Assembly (NCBI RefSeq): GCF_000733925.1
Contig: NZ_JPOO01000001.1
Location: forward strand, 868,001-932,000
Origin: Arenibacter algicola
GTDB taxonomy: Bacteria > Bacteroidota > Bacteroidia > Flavobacteriales > Flavobacteriaceae
Direction of reading: 5' to 3'
Length of the DNA stretch: 64,000 nt
The notes under the pieces were generated by a model. It worked only from the letters and a program-made list of their open reading frames with translations. It searched no databases and was not told the DNA's origin. Position numbers and translations under genes: made by a program. Positions 25,666-33,603 of this stretch are shown piece by piece (positions within the stretch are counted from its first letter, which is position 1; every line of letters begins with the position of its first letter).

Positions 25666-26916
25666 ATGAAGAATATACTATTAGTAAGTACCGTATTATT
25701 TACACTTATGTTTATGAGCTGTAAAGATGCACCAAAATCTGAACTTGGGCATAACGAAGCGGAAAGCGTATCACAAACCGAAGAAGGTGGAGAAGATGCG
25801 CACGGTAATGAAGGCCGCAATGAAAAAGAAGGTCACAGCGAGGAAGAAGGGGTTGTGGAACTCACAAGGCAACAGGCCGAAACCATTGGTTTGAAAGTAA
25901 AGCCTTTAGAACAAAAAAGCCTGGGGAATTCAATAAAGGTTAGTGGCCAATTGGAATTATTCCCACAGGACAGGGCGAACATTAGCCCATTTGTAGGCGG
26001 AAATGTTAGAACCATTAATGTCATTGAAGGTGATAAAGTAAGTAAAGGTCAAGTACTTGCATACCTTGAACATCCAGATATTATTAGTATGCAACAGGAA
26101 TTTCAGGAAAAAAACGACGAACTCGTATTCCTGAAACAAGATTTTGAACGTAAACAAACTCTGTATGACAAAGGAGTATCGTCTGGCAAGGAGTATCAAA
26201 TGGCACAATCAAAGTTTCGTTCTACAACATCTAGCGTTAATGCATTAAAAGCAAAATTGCGACTGTTAGGATTGAATACCGATAAAATTGCGGAAGGCCA
26301 AATTTATTCAACAGTACCAATAACTACACCAATTGGTGGTTATGTAGATGAGGTTATTGTAAGTCTGGGGGATTATGTTGCCCCTCAATCAAAAATGTTT
26401 ATGGTAAGTGATAACTCTGAATTACATGTCGATTTAAAAGTTTATGAAAAAGACGTCAGTAAAGTAAAATTAGGACAACAAATTTTCTTTACCGTGACCG
26501 CTAAACCTGATGAATTGCTCAAAGCAAAAGTTCACTCAATCGGAAAGACTTTTGAAACAGACCCAAAGGCCTTACATGTTCATGCGGATATGGATAATAA
26601 GAATGGTGATTTACTTCCAGGTATGTATGTAGAAGGACGCATAGTACAGGGCGAGAAAATGGGTTTTGCCGTACCGGAAGCCGCTATTATTAAAGAAGGT
26701 GATCAATCCTTTATTTTTATCTTGGACGAAGATAAAGAAATGGAAGCAGGTAAAATGAAATTTAAAATGATTCCCGTATCGACCGGTATCACTGATTTAG
26801 GTTTTGTTGAAGTCAGCCTTCCTGCAGAAGTTACAACCGATGTCAAAGTTGTAATAAATGGAGCTTATAACCTGTCTTCAGAAATGGTCAAGGGCGAACT
26901 GGAACACGACCATTAA
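25666..26916 (+). CDS. czcB: RND periplasmic adaptor (CzcB/CusB type lipoprotein)
   Basis: Membrane-fusion protein linking the RND pump to the outer-membrane channel. From the ATG at 25666 it has 416 residues with a lipoprotein signal (LLVSTVLFTLMFMSC). A His/Glu-rich N-terminal segment that may capture metal follows, then barrel-sandwich and coiled-coil hairpin regions (YLEHPDIISMQQEFQEKNDE), a beta-barrel domain and a His-rich tail EHDH. An upstream in-frame TTG at 25618 overlaps the pump gene; the start with the signal peptide is preferred. Confidence 0.92.
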   Translation: MKNILLVSTVLFTLMFMSCKDAPKSELGHNEAESVSQTEEGGEDAHGNEGRNEKEGHSEEEGVVELTRQQAETIGLKVKPLEQKSLGNSIKVSGQLELFPQDRANISPFVGGNVRTINVIEGDKVSKGQVLAYLEHPDIISMQQEFQEKNDELVFLKQDFERKQTLYDKGVSSGKEYQMAQSKFRSTTSSVNALKAKLRLLGLNTDKIAEGQIYSTVPITTPIGGYVDEVIVSLGDYVAPQSKMFMVSDNSELHVDLKVYEKDVSKVKLGQQIFFTVTAKPDELLKAKVHSIGKTFETDPKALHVHADMDNKNGDLLPGMYVEGRIVQGEKMGFAVPEAAIIKEGDQSFIFILDEDKEMEAGKMKFKMIPVSTGITDLGFVEVSLPAEVTTDVKVVINGAYNLSSEMVKGELEHDH

Positions 26917-27034
26917 TCCAAAAATAATCAAAAATTTTGATTCCGAGTTTGTTTATCGTTTTAATTGGTTAGTTAATAATAGAAAGCAAGCTCGGTTCAA
27001 ATTTGATTAACATTTAAAAAATTTAAAATATGAA

Positions 27035-27082
27035 ATGAGCCATAACAATTTTGGTTGCCAACCGAAATGTTGATTGGCCAAT
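27035..27082 (+). promoter_or_regulatory. Leader region with two palindromes and a 12-codon Cys-containing micro-ORF
   Basis: Upstream of the PII-like gene lie two inverted repeats: GGTTG-C-CAACC at 27053-27063 and ATTGGCCAAT at 27073-27082. A micro-ORF at 27035-27073 reads MSHNNFGCQPKC and spans the first. These could be regulator sites or a leader-peptide device. No further evidence of function is visible. Confidence 0.35.
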
Positions 27083-27119
27083 TACATATGACGTTTAGTA
27101 ATCAAATAAATATCAACAG

Positions 27120-27458
27120 ATGAAAGAAATAAAAGCATTTGTAAAACCGAACCGGATACAAAGAGTAATAGAAGCCTTAACCGACAACGGATTTAAAAGC
27201 ATGACCCTGTCGCAGGCGGAAGGCACGGGAGCGTTCAAGGCAAAAGGCGCAAGGCCGTCTCTTGATTTTCGTATTACAGATAGTCCTGTGGTTAAAATTG
27301 AGCTGGTCTGTCAAAATGAAGAAGCCCAGGCAGCTATTGAAATAATTTTGGTAAGTGGCAAAACTGAGGAGCCGGGAGATGGTATCATATATATATCAAA
27401 TATTGAAGATGCCTTTCACATTAAAACAGGCGATTCCTTAAAACGGTACAATTTATAG
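27120..27458 (+). CDS. PII-like signalling protein (PII-NG group)
   Basis: 112-residue ferredoxin-like trimeric PII fold: MKEIKAFVKPNRIQRVIEAL start, a T-loop region around residues 36-55 with no uridylylation-type Tyr block, and the C-loop KTEEPGDGIIYISNIEDAFH. PII proteins of the group called PII-NG are known to be encoded beside CusA/CzcA-type efflux systems rather than amtB/glnA, which matches its place after this pump. It probably binds an adenine nucleotide and a metal or small-molecule cue. A Fur gene starts 4 bases after its stop. Confidence 0.85.
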   Translation: MKEIKAFVKPNRIQRVIEALTDNGFKSMTLSQAEGTGAFKAKGARPSLDFRITDSPVVKIELVCQNEEAQAAIEIILVSGKTEEPGDGIIYISNIEDAFHIKTGDSLKRYNL

Positions 27459-27462
27459 AATA

Positions 27463-27879
27463 ATGGATGTATGTGAGAAAATAATGGAGAACAACAATGT
27501 AAAACCAACGGCCATGCGCCTGTTGATTTTACAGTTCCTTTTAAGTAAGAAAGTTGCGGTAAGTTTAACCAATATTGAAGATTATTTCGATAATTCTGAT
27601 AGAACCACACTGTACCGTACTTTAAAAACTTTTGTAGAAAGCAGCATCGCCCATCAAATAGATGATGGTACAGGCATTACCAAATATGCCTTGTGCGAAG
27701 AACATTGCACTTGCGAATTGGAAACCGACCTACATTTACATTTTCACTGCAACAATTGCAATGAAACGGTGTGCTTGACCGAATATAAAATCCCACATAT
27801 CAATCTGCCAGAAGGTTATGTTGCAGCAAATGCGAACTTGGTGGTAAAAGGAATTTGCGATAAATGTAGTGGGCAATAA
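27463..27879 (+). CDS. Fur-family metal-responsive repressor
   Basis: 138-residue Fur/Zur-type regulator. The N-terminal winged helix contains VKPTAMRLLILQFLL and the DNA-contact helix DRTTLYRTLKTF. The hinge HQIDDGTGITKYAL leads into the dimerisation/metal domain, with HCTCELETDLHLHFHCNNC (CxxC) and the final CDKC supplying structural zinc Cys pairs. It follows the PII-like gene by four bases. It may regulate the neighbouring ATPase/RND genes; which metal (Zn, Fe) it senses is unclear. A decayed relative lies at 30875-31229. Confidence 0.9.
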   Translation: MDVCEKIMENNNVKPTAMRLLILQFLLSKKVAVSLTNIEDYFDNSDRTTLYRTLKTFVESSIAHQIDDGTGITKYALCEEHCTCELETDLHLHFHCNNCNETVCLTEYKIPHINLPEGYVAANANLVVKGICDKCSGQ

Positions 27880-27919
27880 TGCACTTCCATTGCATTTTCC
27901 ATTAAATTAACTTTAAAAG

Positions 27920-28240
27920 TTGTTACAAATAATAGACATAAAACACGATAATGTGACTGCTACAATTGCAAGCGGAAAATTACAACAGCAGGACAATGAA
28001 GAAGTACACCCAATTATCTATGCCATTCTTGATAAAGGCTTAAAAATACGTTGGTATTTTGAGATGAATAATTTTGAAGAATGAGGCATAATAGGTTTGT
28101 GGAAATATTTTAAAATGGATGTTGCCCATGGAAAGGACTATGAGAGAATTGCCATGGTAGGCGAAAAAAAACAGCAAGAATGGGCCTCTAAAGCTACTGA
28201 TTTCTTTATCGGTTCAGAAGTCAAATATTTTGACCTTTAG
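27920..28240 (+). pseudogene. SpoIIAA-like (STAS fold) protein with in-frame TGA
   Basis: The frame reads LQIIDIKHDNVTATIASGKL, then KGLKIRWYFEMNNFEE, TGA at 28082-28084, then GIIGLWKYFKMD and YERIAMVGEKKQQEWASKAT, ending VKYFDL. The halves join as one SpoIIAA-like protein of about 106 residues. The TGA falls where the family often has an aromatic or Gly, consistent with TGG to TGA. No ATG start is present (TTG at 27920 possible). It is most likely an inactivated gene. Confidence 0.75.
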
Positions 28241-28283
28241 GATGAGGAACAAGCAAAAACATGGGTACATAACAACTAAGGAT

Positions 28284-30845
28284 ATGAAAAAACTAAAAAT
28301 CAAAATTTCCGTAGTCCTTCCGCAGGTGCCGGACCAGAAAGATGCCTGTGTCAACAGGCTCATCGATAAACTAAAAGGACGTGAAGGCATTGATAATGTG
28401 CACGTATCCCATGAAAAAGCGGGTGGTGTTCCGCAGCTTTGTTTCCATTACGACCCTGATGTCATTTCCCTTGATAGGGTACAGTCTTTGGCAGAGACCA
28501 CGGGAGCCCAAATCACCGATAAATTTGGGCATAGGTTGGTAGAAGTGGAAGGGATACGCCACACCCGTCACGCCCGAACCATCGAGAAAGCAGTCAAGGA
28601 GGTCGATGGAGTCCTGGAAGTTTCCGCATCTGCCTCAGGAATGATACGTGTGGAGTTTGATAAGGGCATTACAGGATTTGGGGCTATTAAAAAGAAAATA
28701 GAAAAGCAAGGGCTTACCATTATCGAACCTTCCCTTGGTACAGCAGCGTATTTACAAAAAATGGAAGTTTCCAAGGGTGAAGAAAAATCCGAAGGTACTC
28801 GGGACAGGGAAGAAAATCAATACGTCGGCGAGAGCGAAGACCACGTTCACAAGGATGGCGAAGAACACGACCACAAGGAGGGTGAAGGGGAGGCACACGC
28901 CCACGGCGGTATTTTTGGCAAGAACACCGAACTTATATTCGCCATTATTTGCGGTGCCCTTCTCGGAATGGGTTTTGGATTGTCCTACGTGGACTCGATA
29001 CCAGATTGGGTCAGCTTATCCCTGTACATGGGTGCCTACTTTTTTGGAGGTTACTTTACAGCAAAAGAGGCCATACAGACTGTGGTCAAAGGTGGTTTTG
29101 AAATCGACTTTTTAATGTTGGTCGCCGCCATTGGTGCCGCTGCTCTGGGCGAATGGGCGGAAGGTGCCTTGTTACTGTTCCTGTTCAGTCTGGGTCACGC
29201 CCTTGAACATTATGCAATGGAGAAGGCCCGGAAGTCCATTGCGGCATTGGCAGATTTAGCACCAAAAACCGCCTTACTAAAAAAAGATGGCAAGACCGAA
29301 GAGGTCGGTATCGAAAAGTTGAGTATAGGCGATATCATCGTGGTCAAACCGAACAGTAAAATATCTGCCGATGGGGTTGTGGTCGATGGAAAAAGCAGTG
29401 TTAACCAAGCCCCTATCACAGGGGAAAGTGTACCAGTGGACAAAGTTCCCGTGGAGGATACTGCCAAGGATTATTCAGACGATGATGAAATCAATGATGA
29501 AAACCGCGTTTTTTCCGGAACCATTAACGGCAACAACACCCTTGAAATAAAGGTTATCAAAGAAGCAAGGGATTCTACACTGTCCCGTTTGGTAAAACTG
29601 GTGAACGAAGCACAGACCCAAAAATCGCCTACCCAGTTGCTTACCGATAAATTTGAAAAATATTTTGTACCCTCAGTATTGGTGTTGGTAGTACTGTTAC
29701 TCTTTGTTTTTCTGGTCGTTGATGAACCGTTTAGTGCCAGCTTTTATCGGGCTATGGCAGTATTGGTTGCTGCCAGCCCCTGTGCGTTGGCGATTTCGAC
29801 ACCGAGCGCCGTATTGAGTGGGGTGGCAAGAGTCGCCCGTGGTGGAGTGCTCATCAAAGGAGGGCGACCTCTGGAAGACCTGGGCGTTATTACCGCCCTT
29901 GCCTTTGACAAGACGGGTACCCTGACCGAAGGAAAACCCAAGCTTACCGAAGTGGTTCCACTTGGGGATATTTCTGAAAACGAACTTTTAAAAATAGCCG
30001 TTGCCGTAGAAAATCTAAGCGATCATCCCCTGGCAAAAGCAGTAGTTAGAGATGGACAGGAGCGGTTGAAAGGTGATGAAATACCGGAGGCGACCAATTT
30101 GGAAGCCGTGCTGGGCAAGGGCATAAAAGCATCATTGGGCAATGACAAAATCTATGTCGGCAACCTCGACCTGTACGAAGGGCTTGATGAGAGTACACCT
30201 TCCGAAGAAATAACCACACAAGTCCGTGGCCTTGAAGGTGGGGGAAATACTACGATGCTCATTCGGAAGAATGAAGAATATGTAGGCATCATCGCCCTAA
30301 TGGACACCCCTCGTGAAGCCGCCAAGAGAACCCTCAAAAAATTGAAGGAAATCGGTATCAAACGTATGATTATGCTTACTGGCGATAACCAAAAAGTAGC
30401 CGATGCCGTGGCAAAAGAAATAGGATTGACCGATGCCTGGGGGAGCCTATTGCCGGAGGAAAAGGTGGATGCCATAAAAGAATTGAAGGAGAAAGAGTCC
30501 AAGGTAGCAATGGTAGGTGATGGCGTTAATGATGCACCCGCAATGGCAAACAGTACCGTAGGTATAGCAATGGGTGCCGCAGGAAGCGATGTGGCCTTGG
30601 AAACAGCCGATGTTGCCCTTATGGCCGATAAGTTGGAAACCCTGCCATTTGCCATTGGCTTGAGCAGGAAGGCAAAGGCCATTATCAAGCAAAACCTTTG
30701 GTTAAGCCTTGGGGTCGTGGTACTGCTGATACCCGCTACCATTTTGAGCTGGGCCAACATAGGGGTGGCCGTGGCATTTCACGAGGGGTCTACCTTGGTA
30801 GTTGTGGCCAATGCGCTGCGTCTTTTGGCTTATAAAAAAGATTAG
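28284..30845 (+). CDS. P1B-type metal ATPase (SPC/HEGST signature, P1B-4-like)
   Basis: 853-residue inner-membrane metal exporter. Two N-terminal HMA-like folds have lost CxxC (the second reads EGIRHTRHARTI). A His/Glu-rich linker follows at about residues 187-212, then the membrane core with SPC at about 496-498 in place of CPC. DKTGTLTEG is at about 542, GDGVNDAPAMA at about 746, and FHEGST at about 831. SPC plus HEGxT is the hallmark of P1B-4 pumps (Co, Zn, Fe or Cd export). An upstream GTG/ATG frame from 28230 exists, but the ATG after CTAAGGAT at 28284 is preferred. Confidence 0.92.
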   Translation: MKKLKIKISVVLPQVPDQKDACVNRLIDKLKGREGIDNVHVSHEKAGGVPQLCFHYDPDVISLDRVQSLAETTGAQITDKFGHRLVEVEGIRHTRHARTIEKAVKEVDGVLEVSASASGMIRVEFDKGITGFGAIKKKIEKQGLTIIEPSLGTAAYLQKMEVSKGEEKSEGTRDREENQYVGESEDHVHKDGEEHDHKEGEGEAHAHGGIFGKNTELIFAIICGALLGMGFGLSYVDSIPDWVSLSLYMGAYFFGGYFTAKEAIQTVVKGGFEIDFLMLVAAIGAAALGEWAEGALLLFLFSLGHALEHYAMEKARKSIAALADLAPKTALLKKDGKTEEVGIEKLSIGDIIVVKPNSKISADGVVVDGKSSVNQAPITGESVPVDKVPVEDTAKDYSDDDEINDENRVFSGTINGNNTLEIKVIKEARDSTLSRLVKLVNEAQTQKSPTQLLTDKFEKYFVPSVLVLVVLLLFVFLVVDEPFSASFYRAMAVLVAASPCALAISTPSAVLSGVARVARGGVLIKGGRPLEDLGVITALAFDKTGTLTEGKPKLTEVVPLGDISENELLKIAVAVENLSDHPLAKAVVRDGQERLKGDEIPEATNLEAVLGKGIKASLGNDKIYVGNLDLYEGLDESTPSEEITTQVRGLEGGGNTTMLIRKNEEYVGIIALMDTPREAAKRTLKKLKEIGIKRMIMLTGDNQKVADAVAKEIGLTDAWGSLLPEEKVDAIKELKEKESKVAMVGDGVNDAPAMANSTVGIAMGAAGSDVALETADVALMADKLETLPFAIGLSRKAKAIIKQNLWLSLGVVVLLIPATILSWANIGVAVAFHEGSTLVVVANALRLLAYKKD

Positions 30846-30874
30846 AAAATCCGGACTTGTAAAAATCTGGTTTT

Positions 30875-31229
30875 TTGAAAGAACATAAAATTACAAAGAC
30901 GGAAAGAATTTTATTGTCCAAAGGGAAACACCCAACTGATATGAGGTTGAAAATATATAAATACCTCAAGAGAAAGGTCTGTAGACAGTTTGAACGAAAT
31001 GCAAAAGGTCTTTATCAAAAAAAATGAAAGTAACAAAACAGCAAATAAAACCACGTTTTATAGAACGATGAAGTTGTTTAAGGAAAAAGACATAGTTCAC
31101 CAGATTGATGATGGAACGGCCGTTACAAAATTTACGATTTCCGATGAAAACCCTATTACAATAGCAGATAGCGAAACACCCGAGATTTCCGTCAACTCGT
31201 TCGTGGACTATTTGGATAGTTTGAAGTAA
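30875..31229 (+). pseudogene. Fur-like regulator, frameshifted and lacking its metal domain
   Basis: The first frame from a TTG at 30875 reads KEHKITKTERILLSKGKHPT and DMRLKIYKYLKRK, matching the Fur N-terminus. Near 30975-30985 the frame changes, and the second continues VDSLNEMQKVFIKK then ANKTTFYRTMKLFKEKDIVH and QIDDGTAVTKF. The C-terminal zinc domain is missing; an unrelated acidic tail ends at 31229. Similarity to the intact Fur at 27463 (DRTTLYRTLKTF, HQIDDGTGITKY) suggests an old duplicate. Confidence 0.75.
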
Positions 31230-31273
31230 CTCTTGGAAAGATATATAGAATCACACAATTAAATCATGTACAT

Positions 31274-31522
31274 ATGGACGAATTTAAAATAAGATTCAAC
31301 AAGCTCTTGGTCCATAAATTTGGAATACATCAGAATCAAATAAGACCGGAAGCGTATTTTACGAAAGACCTTGGGGCGGATATGTTGGATATTGTCGAAT
31401 TGATGCTAGAGTTTGAAAACGAGTTCAACATAGCCATTCCAGAGAATGAGGCAGAAAAATTAAACACCTTTGGCGATGCTGAGACATACATTCGGAATGT
31501 GATCGAAAATGCGGATTCGTAA
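31274..31522 (+). CDS. Acyl carrier protein homologue lacking the phosphopantetheine serine
   Basis: 82 residues with the four-helix ACP pattern: KDLGADMLDIVELMLEFENE (about residues 34-53) aligns with the ACP motif DLGADSLDxVEL, but the Ser that carries 4'-phosphopantetheine is Met (ATG at 31384-31386). The rest (FNIAIPENEAEKLNTFGDAE) is well conserved, so the fold is probably kept. It cannot carry acyl chains in the normal way. It sits alone between a Fur remnant and a CDF transporter; a regulatory or binding role is possible. Confidence 0.85.
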   Translation: MDEFKIRFNKLLVHKFGIHQNQIRPEAYFTKDLGADMLDIVELMLEFENEFNIAIPENEAEKLNTFGDAETYIRNVIENADS

Positions 31523-31597
31523 CGAGAATTAAAAAAATTAGCACTATCAATTGGGCGAAATGCATCATTAAAGAAAATTATCTAGTAACAAATAATA

Positions 31598-32389
31598 ATG
31601 AAAAAAAGCACTTTTATAATAACTAAAATGGACTGCCCTTCAGAAGAGCAGATGATTCGGATGAAGCTGGAGTCTTATTCTCAAGTAAAACATTTAGATT
31701 TTGATATTCCCAACAGAAAATTAGAAGTATATCACGTGGACGGTATCAAAGCGATACAAACCTCTATAGTCAGCTTAAAACTTGGAGATTCCTTAGAGGG
31801 AACCATAGAAGCCGAACCACCCGTAATGGAAGACCAATCCAAACAAAAAAGAATCCTTTGGTGGGTTTTGGGCATCAACTTTGCCTTTTTCGTTATCGAA
31901 ATGACCACCGGTTGGATTTCCTCTTCAATGGGGCTTGTGGCGGATTCGTTGGATATGCTGGCAGATTCCATCGTGTATGCGCTAAGCCTATTTGCGGTAG
32001 GCGGTGCTATTTCTAGAAAAAAGAAGGTGGCCAAATACAGCGGATACTTTCAGATGGCATTGGCAACGCTTGGGTTTGCAGAGGTCCTGCGAAGGTTTTT
32101 TAGCGATACCGAAACACCTTTGTTCCAATGGATGATCATTGTTTCCATCTTTGCCCTTCTGGGGAACCTAATTTCGCTTTGGTTAATAAACAAGGCTAAA
32201 AGTAAGGAGGCACATATGCAGGCAAGTGCCATTTTTACGTCCAATGATATTATCGTAAATGGGGGTGTTATAGTAGCAGGGGTGCTGGTTTATTTTCTTA
32301 AAAGCAAATGGCCTGATTTGGTGATTGGAGGCATCGTTTTCACGTTTGTAATGCGTGGTGCCATAAGAATATTAAAATTGTCGAAGTAG
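31598..32389 (+). CDS. CDF-family cation transporter with N-terminal HMA-like domain
   Basis: 263-residue inner-membrane divalent-metal/proton exchanger. An N-terminal domain of about 80 residues resembles HMA (TKMDCPSEEQMIRMKLESY), with one Cys instead of CxxC. The CDF core follows, with helix-2 motif ADSLDMLADS (Asp pair) and helix-5 region HMQASAIFTSNDIIVN (His/Asp). The usual C-terminal cytoplasmic domain is absent; the protein ends RGAIRILKLSK just after the last helix. Substrate is likely Zn, Co, Cd or Fe. Confidence 0.85.
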   Translation: MKKSTFIITKMDCPSEEQMIRMKLESYSQVKHLDFDIPNRKLEVYHVDGIKAIQTSIVSLKLGDSLEGTIEAEPPVMEDQSKQKRILWWVLGINFAFFVIEMTTGWISSSMGLVADSLDMLADSIVYALSLFAVGGAISRKKKVAKYSGYFQMALATLGFAEVLRRFFSDTETPLFQWMIIVSIFALLGNLISLWLINKAKSKEAHMQASAIFTSNDIIVNGGVIVAGVLVYFLKSKWPDLVIGGIVFTFVMRGAIRILKLSK

Positions 32390-32434
32390 CTTTAAGAAAC
32401 CTCGAAATAGAAATGTGATAAGTCAATAATACAA

Positions 32435-32635
32435 ATGAATATTTCGCTTTGGGTAGTAGTATTAGGATTAGTGGCTTGGGTGGAACATTGTGGTGCGGAC
32501 CAACTGTTGACACCTTTAACGATACTGGGCAAACAATGGGGACTGACCGCTTTGGCAGGGGTGGCATTCATTGTCATCGTTACCGCCAGCCCGGAAGTGG
32601 CCACAAACATTACCTGCATGTCGATGAACGTATAG
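32435..32635 (+). pseudogene. Probable N-terminal remnant of a CaCA-type cation antiporter
   Basis: A 66-residue frame with a first helix (ISLWVVVLGLVAWVEH) and then GLTALAGVAFIVIVTASPEV ending in ATNI. The TASPEVATNI segment resembles the alpha-repeat (G-S/A-x-PE) of Na+/Ca2+ antiporters, but the frame stops directly after it, before the second half of that repeat. I read it as a truncated transporter; a genuine small membrane protein is the alternative. Confidence 0.4.
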
Positions 32636-32728
32636 TATTTTGCTTTACAAGCCTTTACGCTAGAAAAAGAGCGATTCTATGAATAAGGCGCTGAATAAAA
32701 GGTGAATTGACCATCTAAAATATTGACC

Positions 32729-32908
32729 ATGTCTAAGAATAGAAGGGAGAGAAGGCAAACAAAAAAAGACAAAAAACCCAAGAGTATTGGAATAGCAAAG
32801 CGGGATAAAGTTTCCTGTATTTTGATATTTGCTGCTATGTTTATTGTATTACTTGTCATTTACTTTATAGATGCTATTCTATATTTCTTTTACCTTCTTT
32901 TTAAGTAA
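32729..32908 (+). CDS. Small basic-headed membrane protein, paralogue of 10281-10436
   Basis: 59 residues from the ATG at 32729: basic head SKNRRERRQTKKDKKPK, linker SIGIAKRDKVS, and a hydrophobic stretch of one long or two short helices (CILIFAAMFIVLLVIYFIDA and ILYFFYLLF). The head and linker resemble the product at 10281-10436. Both copies flank blocks of metal transporters. The family is unnamed to me and its role unknown. Confidence 0.5.
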   Translation: MSKNRRERRQTKKDKKPKSIGIAKRDKVSCILIFAAMFIVLLVIYFIDAILYFFYLLFK

Positions 32909-32927
32909 TAATAAAAACAAAAGTAAT

Positions 32928-33505
32928 ATGAAAACTACGGCAATTTTGGTGCCGATAGATTTTACCCGTGCAGCGAATAATACGATAAACTATGTTATGG
33001 GTCTATCGAAGCAACTAAAAACGAAAATTGTTTTTGTACACACCTGCTCAGTGGCATATCCATCGAGCACGCCCATAGGAATGGCAGCTATGGCCGCTCC
33101 AGTTTCGAGAACCCAAGAATCCCAGTAAAAATTATATAAACAAAAACTCAAGGATTATCTCGGAAGCTTTCTGGATTTCGCATCTAAGGACTACAAAAGT
33201 TTTGTTGATTTTGGCACCACCGTAGTTGTCATTTATCAAACAGCAAAAGATGAGAAAGCCGATTTGATAATAATGTGCGCTAAAGGCGCAGACTCATCAA
33301 TCGAATAATTTTTTTAGGCACGGTAAGTGAAAAAGTAAGTCGTACAACAACTTGCTCGGTATTAGTTGTTCCAGCGAGCGTAAAATACACTTCCATCAAA
33401 CACTTAGTTTTAGCGCTAAATGAAGATAGTCTCGAAAATGAAGTTGATTTAGACCACTTGGTCAACTTGAAGGAATCATTCGCTGCTATAACATTATTTC
33501 CTTAA
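32928..33505 (+). pseudogene. Universal stress protein (UspA family), decayed
   Basis: Begins as a normal Usp, MKTTAILVPIDFTRAANNTI, then KQLKTKIVFVHTCSV. An in-frame TAA stops it at 33126-33128. The frame continues KLYKQKLKDYLGSF to ADLIIMCAKGADSSIE and meets a second TAA. A shift around the T7 run near 33309-33315 then resumes GTVSEKVSRTTTCSVLVVPA, the Usp nucleotide-loop region. At least two stops and one shift make it non-functional. A second Usp domain begins (SIKHLVLALNEDSLENE) but is cut short. Confidence 0.82.
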
Positions 33506-33603
33506 CCTAATGGTATAAACATTTCAAAGATTTTCTGCATTATATTAAATAATTTAGACATATCTAAAAATTTAATTATATTAGCATAAATTAATTAACA
33601 GTA

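Noticed and set aside
27920..28240. A selenoprotein using the in-frame TGA
   Set aside because: No SECIS-like hairpin was apparent after the TGA, the start codon is weak, and other genes nearby are also decaying.
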